Part shown: one piece after another, positions 26,180 through 33,490 of the stretch
Layout of the letters: the number at the start of each line of letters is the position of its first letter
Numbering within the stretch: the stretch's first letter is position 1
Origin: Clostridiales bacterium
GTDB taxonomy: Bacteria; Bacillota; Clostridia; Lachnospirales; Lachnospiraceae
Direction of reading: 5' to 3'
Assembly (NCBI GenBank): GCA_012518975.1
Contig: JAAYRC010000245.1
Coordinates: 1-37,570 of the forward strand
DNA length: 37,570 nt
Program-made: the position numbers and the translations under genes
The notes under the pieces: model-generated
Database searches by the model: none
Seen by the model: the letters and a program-made list of their open reading frames with translations, nothing else
Told to the model about the DNA's origin: nothing

Positions 26180-27520
26180 TTACACTAATTCCTTTAGAAT
26201 CTCAATCATGGCATCAATCTCTTCTTTAGTATTCATCTCAGTTGCACACCAAAGAACCTGTCCCTTATGCTTTTCTGGACTGCCATCTTGCTCCAAAGGA
26301 TATCCTCCTAATATTCCACGTTCCTCAAGAGCCTTAAGTATCTTATCCACATCAGTATTAACTGTGGTAACAAATTCGTTGAAAAACTCTCCTGAATATA
26401 CCATCTTATATCCATCTATTTCACATAATTTATCTGCTAGATAATGTGCCTTAGACATAGATAGACTTGCCAACTGAGATAGTCCCTTCTTACCCATAGC
26501 GGAAAGATAGACTGCTGCTGTCATAGCACAAAGAGCTTGATTCGAGCAAATATTACTGGAAGCCTTCTCCCTACGAATATGTTGTTCTCTAGCCTGCAAG
26601 GTCAAAACAAATGCCCGTCTTCCCTCTGAATCCTTAGTCTCTCCTACTATTCTTCCAGGAAGTCTACGCATGAGCTTATCAGTAGTTGCCATAAATCCAA
26701 GGTATGGTCCACCAAAAGACAAACCTAAACCAAGGGGTTGACCTTCTCCAACTGCTATATCAGCCCCATATTCACCTGGGGACTTTAATAAACCTAAGGA
26801 AATGGGGTTACAGCTCATTATATATTTAATATCAGAATCAGCAAGAATTTCACCGATTTTATCTCCATCCTCCAAGAGCCCATAATAATTAGGCTGCTGA
26901 ATCATAACACATGATACATTATCATCTAGCATTTCCCTTAAGGCGGCTACATCTGTTATTCCATCACTTGTGGGAACTACTTCTAACTCCATATCGGTTC
27001 CAGCTATATAAGTAGTTATGGTTTCTATAATTCTAGGATTTACAGAAGCCGAGATAAGAGCTTTCTTTCTTCTTCTCTCACTGCTCATAATAACTGCCTC
27101 AGCTGCAGCAGTGGCTCCATCATAAACCGATGCATTTGACACCTGCATACCAGTCAGCTCACATATCATTGTCTGGTATTCGAAAATTGACTGTAAAATA
27201 CCCTGACTAATCTCTGCCTGATAAGGGGTGTAGGCTGTGATAAATTCCTCCTTGGAGGTAACCTGCTTTACTATGGCAGGAATATAATGCCTATAAGCTC
27301 CACATCCCCTAAATATAGAGTTAAAAACTTTATTCTTGCCTGCAATACTTGTTACTTTTCTTGACACTTCCATCTCAGACATACCCTTAGGGATATCTAA
27401 TGGATTGTTAAGCTTGACTTTCTTAGGGATGGCATCAAATAATTCATCCATGGATTTTAAACCGATGGCCTCAAGCATCTGATGCTGCTCTTTCTTTGTA
27501 TTTGGAACATAAGTACCCAT
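26180..27520 (-). CDS. gcvPA: Glycine dehydrogenase (decarboxylating) subunit 1
   Basis: The N-terminal half of split P protein. The motifs MGTYVPNTKKEQHQML, FRGCGAYRHYIPAIVKQVTSKEEFITAYTPYQAEISQG and the SNASVYDGATAAAEA block are characteristic, as is GEGQPLGLGLSFGGPYLGFMA. The PLP lysine resides in the partner subunit. The 446-aa length is usual. AGGAGG precedes the ATG and gcvH lies 25 nt upstream, so the gene is in the middle of the operon. Confidence 0.96.
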   Translation of the reverse strand: MGTYVPNTKKEQHQMLEAIGLKSMDELFDAIPKKVKLNNPLDIPKGMSEMEVSRKVTSIAGKNKVFNSIFRGCGAYRHYIPAIVKQVTSKEEFITAYTPYQAEISQGILQSIFEYQTMICELTGMQVSNASVYDGATAAAEAVIMSSERRRKKALISASVNPRIIETITTYIAGTDMELEVVPTSDGITDVAALREMLDDNVSCVMIQQPNYYGLLEDGDKIGEILADSDIKYIMSCNPISLGLLKSPGEYGADIAVGEGQPLGLGLSFGGPYLGFMATTDKLMRRLPGRIVGETKDSEGRRAFVLTLQAREQHIRREKASSNICSNQALCAMTAAVYLSAMGKKGLSQLASLSMSKAHYLADKLCEIDGYKMVYSGEFFNEFVTTVNTDVDKILKALEERGILGGYPLEQDGSPEKHKGQVLWCATEMNTKEEIDAMIEILKELV

Positions 27521-27545
27521 AACGGCCTCCTAATCTAAGATAAAT

Positions 27546-27914
27546 CTACTCTGCTATATACTTATTATATTCCTCCTCTGTCATGAGCTGGCCTCTATTA
27601 GTAATGTTCTCGACCTCTATAAACCAAGACTCCATTGCACTAGAATTAACTAGCTCTGGTTGGTCTAGTAATTCCTCATTAACAGCTTTTATAGTTCCTG
27701 TTACAGGACTGTAGACATTAGAAACTGCCTTAACAGATTCTACATCAGCAAATGACTCTCCTACTTCTACCTCATCACCATCCTCTGGTAGACCTATGAA
27801 GACCAAATCCCCCATCTCATTCTGTGCATAATCAGATATTCCAATCCTTGCTGTATTATCATCTAAAAACTCTACCCATTCATGGGACTTTGCATAAAAT
27901 ATTTCCTTACTCAT
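27546..27914 (-). CDS. gcvH: Glycine cleavage system H protein
   Basis: A lipoyl carrier protein that shuttles the aminomethyl group between the P, T and L proteins. The lipoylation site is Lys62 in ADVESVKAVSNVYSP. The N-terminal YAKSHEWV and ISDYAQNEMGDLVF blocks are typical. The length is 122 aa against a usual 125-130. AGGAGG lies upstream of the ATG. It sits between gcvT and gcvPA. Confidence 0.97.
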   Translation of the reverse strand: MSKEIFYAKSHEWVEFLDDNTARIGISDYAQNEMGDLVFIGLPEDGDEVEVGESFADVESVKAVSNVYSPVTGTIKAVNEELLDQPELVNSSAMESWFIEVENITNRGQLMTEEEYNKYIAE

Positions 27915-27947
27915 AATATAAACCTCCTATTATCATATAATTTCAAA

Positions 27948-29048
27948 TTATCTTTTATAAAATGGTAGGGCTACAATCTCTGCATTAATCCTTCTTCCCC
28001 TAACATCTACCTCAAGTTTTGTAGCTATATTATTAATATTATCATCTAATCCATCCATATCAATTAGGGCCATAGCGATGGGATAACCCAAATAGGGAGA
28101 ATGGGTCCCCGAAGTGGTCCTACCAATCTCCTTATCACCATAATACACAGGACAAGCTTCTCTAGCTATTCCTCTGCCAGTTATCTTTATACCTATACGG
28201 GTCTTAGTAGGTGTTCCCCTATCTATAATACCCTTTTTACCAATGAAATCCTCTTCCTTTTTAAGCTTTACTGCAAATCCCAAACCAGCCTCTATGGGGG
28301 AAATAGTCTCATCCATCTCATGTCCATAAAGAGGCATTCCAGCTTCTAGCCTTAGAGTATCTCTAGCTCCAAGCCCACAGGGAATTAAGCCATAGTCACT
28401 GCCCTCACTTAGTAGTAGTTCCCATAGCCTTACAGCATCACTATTCTTGCAACAAAGCTCATAACCTTCCTCACCTGTATACCCTGTTTTTGATATCATA
28501 CAGCTAATACCCGATACATCTACATTTTCTTTAAATGTATAGTATTTTACAGGTAACTTTTCAACATTAGTAAGCCTTTCAAGTATAGCTGTAGAATTTG
28601 GCCCCTGTAGCGCAAGAAGTGCCATATCATCTGATATATCCACAAGCTCTATATCTCCGGATATATGCCTTTTAATCCAGTCCAAATCCTTCTGGCGGTT
28701 AGATGCATTGACAATAATTAAATACTCCTCTTCATTAATGCGATAGATAAGTAAATCATCAATAACTCCGCCCTCGTCATTACACATTGGGCTATATCTG
28801 ACCTGTCCATCCTTCATTTGACTACAATCATTAGTAACTAGCATCTGTATATAATTAAGGGCATCCTTACCCTTAAGAATAACCTCTCCCATGTGGGATA
28901 CATCAAAAAGTCCCGCCTTATTCCTAACTGCCATATGCTCTGCTATAACCCCAGACTTATATTGTACTGGTAGTAGATAGCCTGCATATGGAACCATTTT
29001 CCCTTCTGCCCTCACATGACAATCATAAAGAGGAGTTTTCAAGTCCAT
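27948..29048 (-). CDS. gcvT: Glycine cleavage system T protein (aminomethyltransferase)
   Basis: The enzyme transfers the aminomethyl carbon to tetrahydrofolate, giving methylene-THF and ammonia. Motifs include KTPLYDCHV, the [11 protein letters not shown] block with catalytic Asp, [13 protein letters not shown], and [23 protein letters not shown]. Starting at ATG 29048 gives 366 aa; the track's extra five codons begin at a TTG that is part of the GGAGGG ribosome site. It is the first gene of the gcv operon, about 50 nt after a consensus promoter, too close for a glycine riboswitch. Confidence 0.97.
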   Translation of the reverse strand: MDLKTPLYDCHVRAEGKMVPYAGYLLPVQYKSGVIAEHMAVRNKAGLFDVSHMGEVILKGKDALNYIQMLVTNDCSQMKDGQVRYSPMCNDEGGVIDDLLIYRINEEEYLIIVNASNRQKDLDWIKRHISGDIELVDISDDMALLALQGPNSTAILERLTNVEKLPVKYYTFKENVDVSGISCMISKTGYTGEEGYELCCKNSDAVRLWELLLSEGSDYGLIPCGLGARDTLRLEAGMPLYGHEMDETISPIEAGLGFAVKLKKEEDFIGKKGIIDRGTPTKTRIGIKITGRGIAREACPVYYGDKEIGRTTSGTHSPYLGYPIAMALIDMDGLDDNINNIATKLEVDVRGRRINAEIVALPFYKR

Positions 29049-29102
29049 ATTGTTACCCTCCAATCACTTAAGCTATTAGAATTACCATTTTTGCATAAAT
29101 TT

Positions 29103-29131
29103 ATTATATTATGGGCAAATTGCAAAGTCAA
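29103..29131 (-). promoter_or_regulatory. Promoter of the gcv operon
   Basis: The minus strand has TTGACT, a 17-bp spacer and an exact TATAAT. The leader is about 50 nt and contains no glycine riboswitch. Confidence 0.8.
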
Positions 29132-29148
29132 TAACCCAAAGAGTAGAG

Positions 29149-29196
29149 ATAATTTACCCAGGGCATGAAACCCGGCAGGTGATGACGTCACAAATG
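29149..29196. promoter_or_regulatory. Palindromes in the gcvT/ABC divergent region
   Basis: CC(A)GGG-N7-CCCGG (29158-29175) can form a bulged hairpin, and the exact palindrome TGACGTCA lies at 29183-29190. Both lie upstream of both divergent genes and are GC-rich for this genome. They are candidate regulator-binding sites. Confidence 0.35.
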
Positions 29197-29257
29197 CTAT
29201 GTAACCTATCATTTACGACATCATATAATACAGTATAAGCAAAAAGGGAGGCACAAT

Positions 29258-30034
29258 ATGAGCGAACTACTTCGAATTGATCATATTAGTTATACCTACC
29301 ATAACCTAGAAGGGGAAACTCCTGCTCTTCTCGATGTTTCATTTGGAGTTAATGATGGCGAATTTATAGGTATCGTCGGACCTAGTGGCTGCGGTAAATC
29401 CACTCTGCTTTCTCTAATTGCAGGCTTGCTCACACCAAGCTGTGGTTCTATATATATAGATGGTAAGGATATTAAATCTTCAGGTAAGAATATAGGATAT
29501 ATGCTACAAAAGGATCATCTACTGGATTGGCGAAACACCCTGAAGAATGTAACCCTAGGTTTGGAAATCCAGCACAAGCTTTCCGATAACAGCTATGCTC
29601 AAATAAATGACTTATTAAATACCTATGGACTAATAACATTTAAGAACTCATATCCTTCAGAATTATCCGGTGGAATGCGGCAAAGGGCGGCACTTATACG
29701 TACCCTTTTGTTAGAACCGGATATATTGCTTCTTGACGAACCATTTTCCGCTTTAGATTACCAGACAAGACTTGAAGTGTCTGATGATATATGGACAATA
29801 ATTCGCAAAGAACAAAAAACAGCTATTTTGATTACCCATGATATCTCTGAAGCAATCAGTATGTCTGATAAAATAATAATATTGTCCAGCCGACCTGGTA
29901 GAGTAAAAAACATTATTGATATTAACTTATCTGTATCAGATAGAAGTCCCTTTGCAGCAAGAAGTGCTCTTGAGTTTAAGGATTACTTTAATTTAATATG
30001 GAAGGAGCTAAATCATAATGAGCAGGCGACATAG
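29258..30034 (+). CDS. ABC transporter ATP-binding protein, nitrate/sulfonate/taurine (SsuB/TauB/ThiZ) class
   Basis: Walker A GPSGCGKSTLLS, Q-loop YMLQKDHLLDWR, signature LSGGMRQRAALIR, Walker B ILLLDEPFSALD and the H-loop THDISEA place this 258-aa ATPase in the NitT/TauT importer class. Substrates of the class include nitrate, taurine, alkanesulfonates and thiamin precursors. The permease starts inside its 3' end (17-bp overlap). No substrate-binding protein is encoded next to the pair, so the substrate cannot be inferred. GGGAGG precedes the ATG, and an exact TATAAT lies at about 29224-29229. Confidence 0.92.
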   Translation: MSELLRIDHISYTYHNLEGETPALLDVSFGVNDGEFIGIVGPSGCGKSTLLSLIAGLLTPSCGSIYIDGKDIKSSGKNIGYMLQKDHLLDWRNTLKNVTLGLEIQHKLSDNSYAQINDLLNTYGLITFKNSYPSELSGGMRQRAALIRTLLLEPDILLLDEPFSALDYQTRLEVSDDIWTIIRKEQKTAILITHDISEAISMSDKIIILSSRPGRVKNIIDINLSVSDRSPFAARSALEFKDYFNLIWKELNHNEQAT

Positions 30035-30842
30035 AAAGGTTTCAAGCGAAGGCTTAGACATTTCAGCTGCTCAGAAAGCCTATGTCAGAAGGCACGAGTT
30101 AAGGAAACGAAAGATCCGCTTCTATCAAATAATAATATTAATCGGATTTATTTCTTTCTGGGAAATCAGTACCCATTTTAATATTGTAGATGCATTCATT
30201 TTTTCTAGCCCCACTAGGCTAGTAAGAACCATTAAGGAAATGGCAATGGATGGCAGCCTTTTTTACCATATTGGCATTACCTTATTTGAAACCCTAGCAA
30301 GCTTTGCCTTAGTTAATATTATTGGTATAATATTTGCCATAATAATATGGTGGAATGACAGTATAGCCAAGGTACTAGAGCCCTATCTGATTGTCCTAAA
30401 CAGCCTACCAAAATCAGCTCTAGCTCCAGTATTTATAGTGTGGTTAGGAAATAATATGAAGACAATTATTGTAGCTGCAATTTCAGTCGCTTTATTTGGA
30501 ACTATCATAACTCTATATTCTGACTTCAAAGCAGTTGAAGAGGATAAAATTAAGTTAATTTACACCTTGGGAGGAAAAAAGAAGGATGTATTATATAAAG
30601 TTATTATACCCTCTAATATTCCCTCCATGATTAGTCTAATGAAGGTAAATATAGGCCTGTCTCTTGTAGGGGTAATAATTGGTGAGTTTTTAGCCGCTAA
30701 GGCTGGCCTAGGATACCTAATTGTTTATGGAAGCCAGATTTTTCGTCTGGACTGGGTTATAATGAGCATAGTAATCCTATGTGTTATAGCAACAGGTTTA
30801 TATAAATTATTATCATTCTTTGAGAATAAGTATTCTAAGTAA
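30018..30842 (+). CDS. ABC transporter permease, SsuC/TauC/ThiX class
   Basis: The 274-aa permease has a basic cytoplasmic N terminus and six membrane helices. The EAA-type loop that contacts the ATPase is readable around YTLGGKKKDVLYKVIIPSNIPSM, and FSSPTRLV is the class's conserved early motif. The 17-bp overlap with the ATPase gene implies coupled translation. A terminator follows 6 nt after the stop, so the transcript contains only these two genes and the binding protein must be elsewhere or absent. Confidence 0.9.
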   Translation: MSRRHRKVSSEGLDISAAQKAYVRRHELRKRKIRFYQIIILIGFISFWEISTHFNIVDAFIFSSPTRLVRTIKEMAMDGSLFYHIGITLFETLASFALVNIIGIIFAIIIWWNDSIAKVLEPYLIVLNSLPKSALAPVFIVWLGNNMKTIIVAAISVALFGTIITLYSDFKAVEEDKIKLIYTLGGKKKDVLYKVIIPSNIPSMISLMKVNIGLSLVGVIIGEFLAAKAGLGYLIVYGSQIFRLDWVIMSIVILCVIATGLYKLLSFFENKYSK

Positions 30843-30847
30843 GAAGC

Positions 30848-30885
30848 ATGGCGATACGCTGACATAATGCGAATCGCCATTTTTA
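30848..30885 (+). terminator. Terminator of the ABC importer pair
   Basis: An 8-bp perfect stem ATGGCGAT/ATCGCCAT, with an inner CGC/GCG pair across one A-A mismatch, is followed by TTTTTAT. Confidence 0.85.
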
Positions 30886-30923
30886 TATGTATAAAACCAA
30901 AAGCTTATTTACAATTATTTGAT

Positions 30924-30956
30924 GTTTTATAAACTAATTATAAAGTTTTATAAACT
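30924..30956. repeat. Tandem 12-bp repeat upstream of degV gene 1
   Basis: GTTTTATAAACT occurs at 30924-30935 and 30945-30956. The spacing is 21 bp, two helical turns, and each copy is nearly palindromic. It lies 28 bp upstream of the -35 element of the DegV promoter, which suggests a paired operator. Confidence 0.55.
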
Positions 30957-30983
30957 TGTTCTAAAAATATTCTAAAAACAAGA

Positions 30984-31012
30984 TTGCTAATTTAGGCTTT
31001 CTTTAGTAGAAT
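30984..31012 (+). promoter_or_regulatory. Promoter of degV gene 1
   Basis: TTGCTA, a 17-bp spacer and TAGAAT, giving a leader of about 65 nt. Confidence 0.55.
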
Positions 31013-31084
31013 ATGTGTATGTATTGCTTGTAATATTTTAAATCAATATCAATTATATGATGTATCATTTTATGAAGGGGGTTA

Positions 31085-31957
31085 ATGATGAGAGATTTTG
31101 TTATTACTGCTGATTCAAACTCAGATTTACTAGAGAAATATATAAAAGAGAAAAATATTGGAATCATTCCACACTACTATGACATAGATGGGGTAACTTA
31201 TGGTGACGAAATAAACCTAACACCAAAGGAGTTTTATGACAAGATGAGAGGAGGCAAAATGCCTACTACCATGGCCAGCAATCCCGAGGTGATTAGAGAA
31301 ACCTTTCAAAATTACATAGATAAAGGCCTTGATATCCTACATATAAGCTTTTCCTCAGCCCTAAGTGGCGGTTGCAGTAACGTAATGGCAGGTGCAAGAG
31401 ATCTCTGTGAGGAAAACCCTGATGCTAAAATAATTGTAGTAGATACCCTCAACGCCTCTCTTGGCGAAGGAATGTTTGTGATGAAGGCAGTTATGATGAA
31501 GGAAGAAGGTAAAACCATAGACGAAATCGCCTCATGGCTAGAAGACCATAAGATGGAGTTTTGTGTTCGTTTTACAGTTGACGACCTTAACCATCTTCAA
31601 AGAGGTGGAAGAATATCGAAAACCACTGCTTTAATTGGATCTATTATGAACGTAAAGCCACTACTATATATTAATGAAGAAGGTCAATTAGTACCCTTGG
31701 CTAGCTCAAGGGGTAGAAAGAAATCCCTTGTCACTATTTGCAACAACATGATAGAAAGCATGGGAAAATATAAGGATGAAGAGGATTATGTCTGTATTGC
31801 CCATGGCGATGCAATAGATGATGCAAATTATCTTGCTAAACTAGTAAAAGACGCACTTCCCCATAAGCAAATAATTATTAATACAATAAGCCCTAGTATT
31901 GGGTCTCATTCAGGACCTGGGGCTATTGGTCTTTGCTTTATGGGAGAAAAACGCTAG
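31085..31957 (+). CDS. DegV-family fatty-acid-binding protein (FakB-like) 1
   Basis: DegV/FakB proteins bind a fatty acid and present its carboxylate to the kinase FakA for phosphorylation before phospholipid synthesis. Diagnostic motifs are ITADSNSDL at the N terminus, PTTMASNPEV, the fatty-acid carboxylate-contacting SFSSALSGG, VDTLNASLGEG, VDDLNHLQRGGRIS and NVKPLL. The length is 290 aa. GGGGG lies 3 nt before the first ATG and 6 nt before the second, so either ATG may be used. No fakA is in the window. A second, more distant DegV is encoded 390 bp downstream on the other strand. Confidence 0.93.
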   Translation: MMRDFVITADSNSDLLEKYIKEKNIGIIPHYYDIDGVTYGDEINLTPKEFYDKMRGGKMPTTMASNPEVIRETFQNYIDKGLDILHISFSSALSGGCSNVMAGARDLCEENPDAKIIVVDTLNASLGEGMFVMKAVMMKEEGKTIDEIASWLEDHKMEFCVRFTVDDLNHLQRGGRISKTTALIGSIMNVKPLLYINEEGQLVPLASSRGRKKSLVTICNNMIESMGKYKDEEDYVCIAHGDAIDDANYLAKLVKDALPHKQIIINTISPSIGSHSGPGAIGLCFMGEKR

Positions 31958-32016
31958 TAACCTATAAGCTACAATGTAAAGAATTATGAAGAAACATTAC
32001 TAAAAATTAGGATTTT

Positions 32017-32044
32017 AAAAGGACTTTCCATATTGGAAGGTCCT
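32017..32044. terminator. Terminator of tRNA-Thr, possibly also of degV gene 1
   Basis: A 10-bp stem AGGACTTTCC/GGAAGGTCCT with one pair mismatched or wobbled depending on strand and a 5-nt loop. TTT follows on the minus strand. It lies between the two convergent transcripts. Confidence 0.65.
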
Positions 32045-32069
32045 TCTGAGTTATAAGGCTTTTCTTAAC

Positions 32070-32142
32070 AGCTCCCCATGGGACTCGAACCCACGACCTA
32101 CGCATTACGAGTGCGTTGCTCTACCAACTGGGCTAGGGAAGC
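32070..32142 (-). tRNA. tRNA-Thr (anticodon CGU)
   Basis: The 73-nt minus-strand sequence folds as a cloverleaf. The acceptor stem is GCTTCCC/GGGGAGC with one G-U. The D arm contains AGTTGGTAGAGC. The anticodon stem ACGCA/TGCGT carries the loop CTCGTAA with anticodon CGT, reading ACG threonine codons. The T arm contains GGTTCGAGTCCC. The discriminator base is U and CCA is not encoded. Confidence 0.96.
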
Positions 32143-32151
32143 ATTATAAAA

Positions 32152-32180
32152 ATTTTAATACAATAATTCTACAATTTCAA
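32152..32180 (-). promoter_or_regulatory. Promoter of tRNA-Thr
   Basis: The minus strand has TTGAAA, a 17-bp spacer and TAAAAT ending 9 nt before the tRNA. Confidence 0.6.
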
Positions 32181-32224
32181 GTAAATATTCTAACAAATAA
32201 ACATATGCTCTCTCTTCTTATAAT

Positions 32225-32267
32225 AAAAAAACATGGCTATTGGGTTTTTCTTAACCCTATTAACCAT
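32225..32267 (-). terminator. Terminator of degV gene 2
   Basis: On the minus strand an imperfect stem of about 13 bp (ATGG...GGGTT with AACCC...CCAT) is followed by seven consecutive Ts (32225-32231). A shorter T run on the other side may allow some function on the plus strand. Confidence 0.75.
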
Positions 32268-32349
32268 AGTTTTTCTGTGTTTTACTAGAACTTTATTTTG
32301 TTAAAATTTGATATATTAAAAAGTTGATTTTGAAAAGATAATTCATGTC

Positions 32350-33183
32350 TTAATAAGCCACTATTATTCCGCCTTCATTAGCATACATGGTGCTTACCCC
32401 TGCCGTATCTACAATAAAGCAATCCTTAAAGGGAACTAATTTTAGAATCTCTTCCTTAAAAAACTGTGCCCTTTCTAAGCAATTACAATGGGCGATACCT
32501 AATATCCTTTCCTTAGGTCTTATTACATCTCGTTCAATAGTTTTAGCCATAGCAATTAATGCCTTTTTAATCCCTCTAGCCTGATCTATTTTAGTTATTG
32601 TTCCTTCTGGAGTAGCTCCCATGATAGGCTTGATATTCAAGACATTGGCAACTAAAGCCTTGATGTTACTTAACCTACCACTCTTTTTCAAATTATCTAG
32701 GCTCTCTAGAACGAACTTAGTCTTCATATCAGACCTAAATGCATTAACCTTCTCAACAATACTTCTAAATGAATATCCTTCACTAATAAGTTCCTTTATC
32801 TTCATAACTATCAAGGTCTGTCCTACAGAAGCACTGCGGGAATTAATTACTTCTATGTCTTTCTTGTTTTCCTCAAGATATAATCTCTTTGCTAATTCAG
32901 CACTATTATAGGAACCACTTAATTCTGCAGATATTGTAACTGCAAAAACATTGTCTCCACCATTAAACTCCTTCAAATAATCATCAGGCGAAGGACATGC
33001 TGATTTTGGGCTACTAGGGCTAGCCTTCATAGTCTGTAAGAATTTTTTTTGGTCAAATTCTTGATTATCCATATAAACAAGATCACCTACCATTAGTGTC
33101 AATGGAACAACCTTAATGGCTGGATCTTCTTTAAGTATTTTAGGAAGATCTGTGCAACTATCTACTACAATTTTATATTCCAT
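32350..33183 (-). CDS. DegV-family fatty-acid-binding protein (FakB-like) 2
   Basis: A 277-aa member with the N-terminal VVDSCTDLP, SPKSACPSPDDYL, the ligand-contact segment VTISAELSGSYNSAE, INSRSASVGQ, LDNLKKSGRLS and NIKPIM. Compared with gene 1 it has SAELSG instead of SSALSG, and the two proteins are diverged, so they probably prefer different fatty acids. AGGAGG lies before the ATG. It is transcribed alone and ends in a strong terminator. Two GTTACAT repeats lie 80-100 bp upstream. Confidence 0.93.
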   Translation of the reverse strand: MEYKIVVDSCTDLPKILKEDPAIKVVPLTLMVGDLVYMDNQEFDQKKFLQTMKASPSSPKSACPSPDDYLKEFNGGDNVFAVTISAELSGSYNSAELAKRLYLEENKKDIEVINSRSASVGQTLIVMKIKELISEGYSFRSIVEKVNAFRSDMKTKFVLESLDNLKKSGRLSNIKALVANVLNIKPIMGATPEGTITKIDQARGIKKALIAMAKTIERDVIRPKERILGIAHCNCLERAQFFKEEILKLVPFKDCFIVDTAGVSTMYANEGGIIVAY

Positions 33184-33490
33184 CTTTTACCTCCTATATT
33201 AATTAAATCACCTTAGTATTACAAATATATGACCTTGGATATTATTTACATACCTACATCATGTTACATCAAAGTCCCGTTACATGGTTTTCATTACTAT
33301 ATAATAAAGCATTTGGGTTGACTTTACAAGAGAAACTATTCCATAATTGATTTTTTTATAATTATTTTATATTTATTCTACTATTATTTTTTACATTTAA
33401 TATTTTTTTATTTATAGGCTTGACATTCATTTCTTACTCTATCATAATCATGTTATTATTTGACATTATGTGCAAACGAAAGGATAGATT
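33184..33490. other. AT-rich divergent region between degV gene 2 and the EF-Tu/L12-like lipoprotein
   Basis: Contains a direct repeat GTTACAT at 33263-33269 and 33279-33285 (16-bp period), a second plus-strand promoter-like TTGACT-N18-CATAAT starting near 33318, long A/T runs, and the promoter described at 33420. No small gene is visible. Confidence 0.5.
33420..33448 (+). promoter_or_regulatory. Promoter of the EF-Tu/L12-like lipoprotein
   Basis: Exact TTGACA, a 17-bp spacer and CATAAT, about 40 nt before the start codon. Confidence 0.7.

Noticed and set aside
29049-29257. Glycine, TPP or THF riboswitch upstream of gcvT or the ABC pair
   Set aside because: The gcvT leader is about 50 nt, and none of the conserved riboswitch core sequences is present on either strand.
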